Origin: Lachnospiraceae bacterium | GTDB taxonomy: Bacteria > Bacillota > Clostridia > Lachnospirales > Lachnospiraceae | Direction of reading: 5' to 3' | DNA: 8,299 bases | NCBI GenBank assembly: GCA_017615375.1 | Contig: JAGAAH010000015.1 | Location: 1-8,299 of the forward strand | Part shown: positions 4,967 through 8,299 of the stretch, piece after piece | Numbering within the stretch: position 1 is the first letter of the stretch | How the letters are laid out: every line of letters begins with the position of its first letter | The notes under the pieces: generated by a model | What the model saw: the letters and a program-made list of their open reading frames with translations, nothing else | What the model was told of the DNA's origin: nothing | Databases searched by the model: none | Made by a program: the position numbers and the translations under genes

Positions 4967-7681
4967 TTGAATAATATCGTAATGGGAATCTTGGCGCATG
5001 TAGATGCGGGTAAGACGACACTTTCCGAGTGTCTTCTTTACCATGCCAATGTCATCAGAACCATGGGCAGAGTCGATAAGAAAGATGCCTACCTTGATAC
5101 GGATGAAGCCGAGAAGATGCGCGGAATTACAATCTATTCAAAACAGGCGGAGCTTACATTAAACGGGCAGAGCTTCACCCTTCTTGATACGCCGGGACAT
5201 GTCGATTTCTCACCGGAGACGGAGAGAGTATTGAATGTCCTGGATATTTGTATACTCGTAATTTCTGCGGCATCCGGAGTTCAGTCTCATACGAAGACTT
5301 TATGGAAGCTTCTTCGCACATACAATGTCCCGACGATAATCTTTGTTAATAAGACGGATCAGGAAGGTACGGATAAAAGCGCCGTATTAAGGAATATTAA
5401 GGCGGATCTTTCTGTAGATGCGGAATCTTTTTATGATGGTGACAAGATTTCGAAGGAATTTATCGAGATGGCAGCAGCAACGGATGAGAAGATGCTTTCA
5501 AAGTATCTTGAATCCGATACGCTTGACGATGCTGACATAGCAGAGCTTTTTGCAAAAGGAAAGGTATTCCCGGTATTTTACGGAAGCGCATTAAAGGATA
5601 TAGATGTAGATAAACTTATATCGGGAATTACGATGTTATCGCCGACCGGTAAATACGGCGATACCTTCGGCGCAAGAGTTTTCAAGATAACAAGAGATGA
5701 GGCGGGAAACCGCTTGACACATATCAAAGTTACCGGCGGGAATCTTAAGTTAAAGGATGTAATTTCAGGTCATACCCGTGAGGGCGAAGAGTATTCCGTT
5801 AAAGTCAACAGAATCTATATCTGTTCGGGCGCGGGTAAGAAAGAAGTTACGGAAGTAAACGCCGGAGATATCTGTACCTTATACGGAATCGAAGAAACAT
5901 TCATCGGAGCGGGACTCGGATTTGAGAAAAACGAATATGCCGAAATGCTAATTCCCGTTATCGATTATGCCGTTCGATATGAGAGTACGGTGGATAAAGT
6001 TAAAGTATATTCTTACCTTAAGACATTAGAGGAAGAAGAGCCGGCATTACACGTTAACTTTGACGAAGAGACGGGCGAGATTACGGTATCCCTCATGGGA
6101 GAAGTGCAGATAGAAATCTTAAAGGAAACGGTGAAAAAGCGCTTTTTAATCAATATTGATTTTGGCGCGGGTAAAATCCTTTATAAAGAGACGATTAAGA
6201 ATAAGGTTGAAGGAGTGGGACATTTCGAGCCGCTTCGTCACTACGCGGAAGTGCATCTTTTAATGGAGCCGCAGCCAAGAGGCTCTGGACTTATATTTGA
6301 TACGATTGCAGACGAGGATTATCTTGCAAGAAACTGGCAGCGTCTTATACTTACGCACCTTGAAGAACGTGTGCATAAAGGAGTTTTGACAGGTTCGCCG
6401 ATAACCGATATGAAGATTACGCTTATATCGGGCAAAGCGCATCTTAAGCATACCGAGGGCGGAGATTTTAGACAGGCGACCTATAGAGCAATTCGTATGG
6501 GACTTATGTGTGCGGAATCAGAATTGCTTGAGCCATACTATAAATTTACGGTAGAAGTGCCAAGTGATGCTGTAGGACGCGTTATGACGGTACTTAACGA
6601 GAGATTTGCAACCTTCGGAAGTCCGATTAACATCGGAGATACCTCGATAATAGAAGGAACCGGACCTGTAAGTACATTGAACGGTCTTCAGATGGAGATT
6701 AATAAGTTTACAAGCGGGCTCGGAACTTTTACTGCGGTAGTTTCAGGATACGACAGGTGCCATAACGCCGAGGAAGTGCTCGAAGCACGTGGATACGATC
6801 CCGACAGCGATATGAGAAATCCGTCATCTTCGGTATTCTGTATGCATGGCGCAGGAGCCGTTATTCCTTGGAATGAAGTCAAAGATTATATGCATATACC
6901 ATTTATGATAGAATATGAAAATGACGCCTTATTTGACTTAAAACCGCTCGAAAAACCAAAGACCGAGCAATTATCTCCAGAAGAGGAAGAAAAGCAATTA
7001 AAACAGATTTTCGAAAGCGCATACGGTACTATAAAAACCAAGTTCGACGTAGATTATATAGATAATGATAAAGTGACTTATGCATGGAACGGACGGGCCA
7101 AGGCAAGACCGGAAAAAGGCCCGGTGCGACGCGAAAAGCCGGAAGACTATGATTATGAAAAAGAGGCAAGGCATAAGCATGGTACCGATAGTGTAAAGAA
7201 AGATAAGTATCTTCTTGTGGATGGCTACAACGTCATATTCGCGTGGCCGGAATTAAACGATATGGCACGCAACAATATGGACGGAGCCAGAACTTTATTA
7301 CAGGACATTTTATGTGATTATCAGGGCTTTACGGGTGTTAAAGCAATCGTGGTATACGATGCCTATAAGGTTTCATCGCATAAGGCAGAGATAGATGAAT
7401 ATCGCAACATACACGTTGTATTTACCGCAACGGCACAGACAGCGGATGCTTACATAGAGCGTTGCGCGTATGAGATGAGTACCGAGCACGACGTAACGTG
7501 CGCAACTTCAGACGGTCTTGAGCAGGTTATAATAGTTGGCGCGGGATGCCGTTTAATATCTTCAAGAGAGCTTAAAACCGAAGTAGAACGCGTAAAGCGG
7601 GAAAGCCTTGAAGACTATAATGATAAAAAAGTCGGAACAGCCATAAAAGAAAGGTTGAAAATGCCGGAAAGTTTGTTATAA
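4967..7681 (+). CDS. TetM/EF-G-like ribosomal GTPase fused to a C-terminal YacP/Rae1-type NYN endoribonuclease domain
   Basis: The 904-residue protein starts at TTG; AGGA (4956-4959) overlaps the MATE stop and the next residues match the TetM-family opening. The GTPase domain (1 to about 225) is complete: P-loop AHVDAGKT (10-17), switch I RGITI (52-56), DTPGH (74-78), NKTD (128-131) and GSAL (206-209). EF-G-type domains II-V follow to about residue 600. In the domain IV loop that reaches the tetracycline site in TetM, this protein has KHTEGGDF (494-501) instead of the TetM Ser-Pro loop. Residues 600-745 form a connector with SVFCMHGAG, then an acidic, highly charged linker. From about 747 a PIN-like NYN domain begins: VDGYN (D752, N755), VVYDAYK (D798), TADAYIE (D827) and TSDGLEQ (D849), the acidic set of YacP. 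B. subtilis YacP (Rae1) cleaves mRNA in the ribosomal A site. GTP-driven A-site binding coupled to cleavage is inferred. Confidence 0.93.
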   Translation: MNNIVMGILAHVDAGKTTLSECLLYHANVIRTMGRVDKKDAYLDTDEAEKMRGITIYSKQAELTLNGQSFTLLDTPGHVDFSPETERVLNVLDICILVISAASGVQSHTKTLWKLLRTYNVPTIIFVNKTDQEGTDKSAVLRNIKADLSVDAESFYDGDKISKEFIEMAAATDEKMLSKYLESDTLDDADIAELFAKGKVFPVFYGSALKDIDVDKLISGITMLSPTGKYGDTFGARVFKITRDEAGNRLTHIKVTGGNLKLKDVISGHTREGEEYSVKVNRIYICSGAGKKEVTEVNAGDICTLYGIEETFIGAGLGFEKNEYAEMLIPVIDYAVRYESTVDKVKVYSYLKTLEEEEPALHVNFDEETGEITVSLMGEVQIEILKETVKKRFLINIDFGAGKILYKETIKNKVEGVGHFEPLRHYAEVHLLMEPQPRGSGLIFDTIADEDYLARNWQRLILTHLEERVHKGVLTGSPITDMKITLISGKAHLKHTEGGDFRQATYRAIRMGLMCAESELLEPYYKFTVEVPSDAVGRVMTVLNERFATFGSPINIGDTSIIEGTGPVSTLNGLQMEINKFTSGLGTFTAVVSGYDRCHNAEEVLEARGYDPDSDMRNPSSSVFCMHGAGAVIPWNEVKDYMHIPFMIEYENDALFDLKPLEKPKTEQLSPEEEEKQLKQIFESAYGTIKTKFDVDYIDNDKVTYAWNGRAKARPEKGPVRREKPEDYDYEKEARHKHGTDSVKKDKYLLVDGYNVIFAWPELNDMARNNMDGARTLLQDILCDYQGFTGVKAIVVYDAYKVSSHKAEIDEYRNIHVVFTATAQTADAYIERCAYEMSTEHDVTCATSDGLEQVIIVGAGCRLISSRELKTEVERVKRESLEDYNDKKVGTAIKERLKMPESLL

Positions 7682-7682
7682 T
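7655..7682 (+). promoter_or_regulatory. Promoter for trpS inside the end of the fusion gene
   Basis: TTGAAA (7655-7660), a 16-base spacer and TATAAT (7677-7682) form a strong sigma-A promoter; the -10 overlaps the fusion gene's stop codon (7679-7681). Transcription would begin near 7689, leaving about 32 bases of leader, too short for a T-box. trpS can therefore be expressed independently of the operon upstream, though read-through is also possible since no terminator lies between. Confidence 0.65.
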
Positions 7683-7684
7683 AG

Positions 7685-8299
<615 letters not shown>

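Noticed and set aside
4967..7681. Simple tetracycline-resistance gene (tetM/tetO type)
   Set aside because: The tip loop of domain IV differs from TetM and there are about 300 extra residues including a nuclease domain, so a tet gene symbol would mislead.

Overview
The window looks like chromosomal DNA from a low-to-moderate GC Gram-positive anaerobe, most likely a clostridium of the Lachnospiraceae type. The grounds are strong AGGAGG-type ribosome binding sites, two TTG starts, a lipoprotein with a very short signal peptide, the TGDRPTG form of tryptophanyl-tRNA synthetase, and a TetM-like GTPase with a long C-terminal extension. The genus cannot be fixed from the sequence alone.

Layout, left to right. 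(1) At 1-211 on the minus strand is the 5' part of a membrane-anchored protein of unknown function, with its own promoter and a palindrome over the start region. (2) At 361-601 are frame-broken remains that look like a small GNAT acetyltransferase, behind a plus-strand promoter. (3) At 602-2661 are an MFS transporter and, 8 bases later, a PD-(D/E)XK nuclease-like protein of the sce7726 type, probably co-transcribed. (4) At 2668-2870 is a long inverted-repeat element (MITE-like) between convergent gene ends. (5) At 2883-3431 on the minus strand is a small lipoprotein that starts at TTG. (6) At 3432-3577 is a divergent control region with two dyads. (7) At 3578-7681 is a two-gene operon: a MATE efflux pump, then a 904-residue protein joining a TetM/EF-G-type ribosomal GTPase to a C-terminal YacP/Rae1-type NYN endoribonuclease domain. 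(8) From 7721 to the right edge is the first part of trpS, behind its own promoter.

The centre of interest is the MATE-fusion operon. Rae1 (YacP) of Bacillus subtilis cuts mRNA in the ribosomal A site, and TetM-type GTPases bind the same part of the ribosome. One polypeptide carrying both, co-transcribed with a drug/cation efflux pump behind an operator-like dyad, suggests a ribosome-rescue or antibiotic-response module. The domain calls are firm; the joint function is inference. Such fusions probably already exist in protein databases under a generic translation-factor GTPase name, so novelty is more likely in function than in mere existence.
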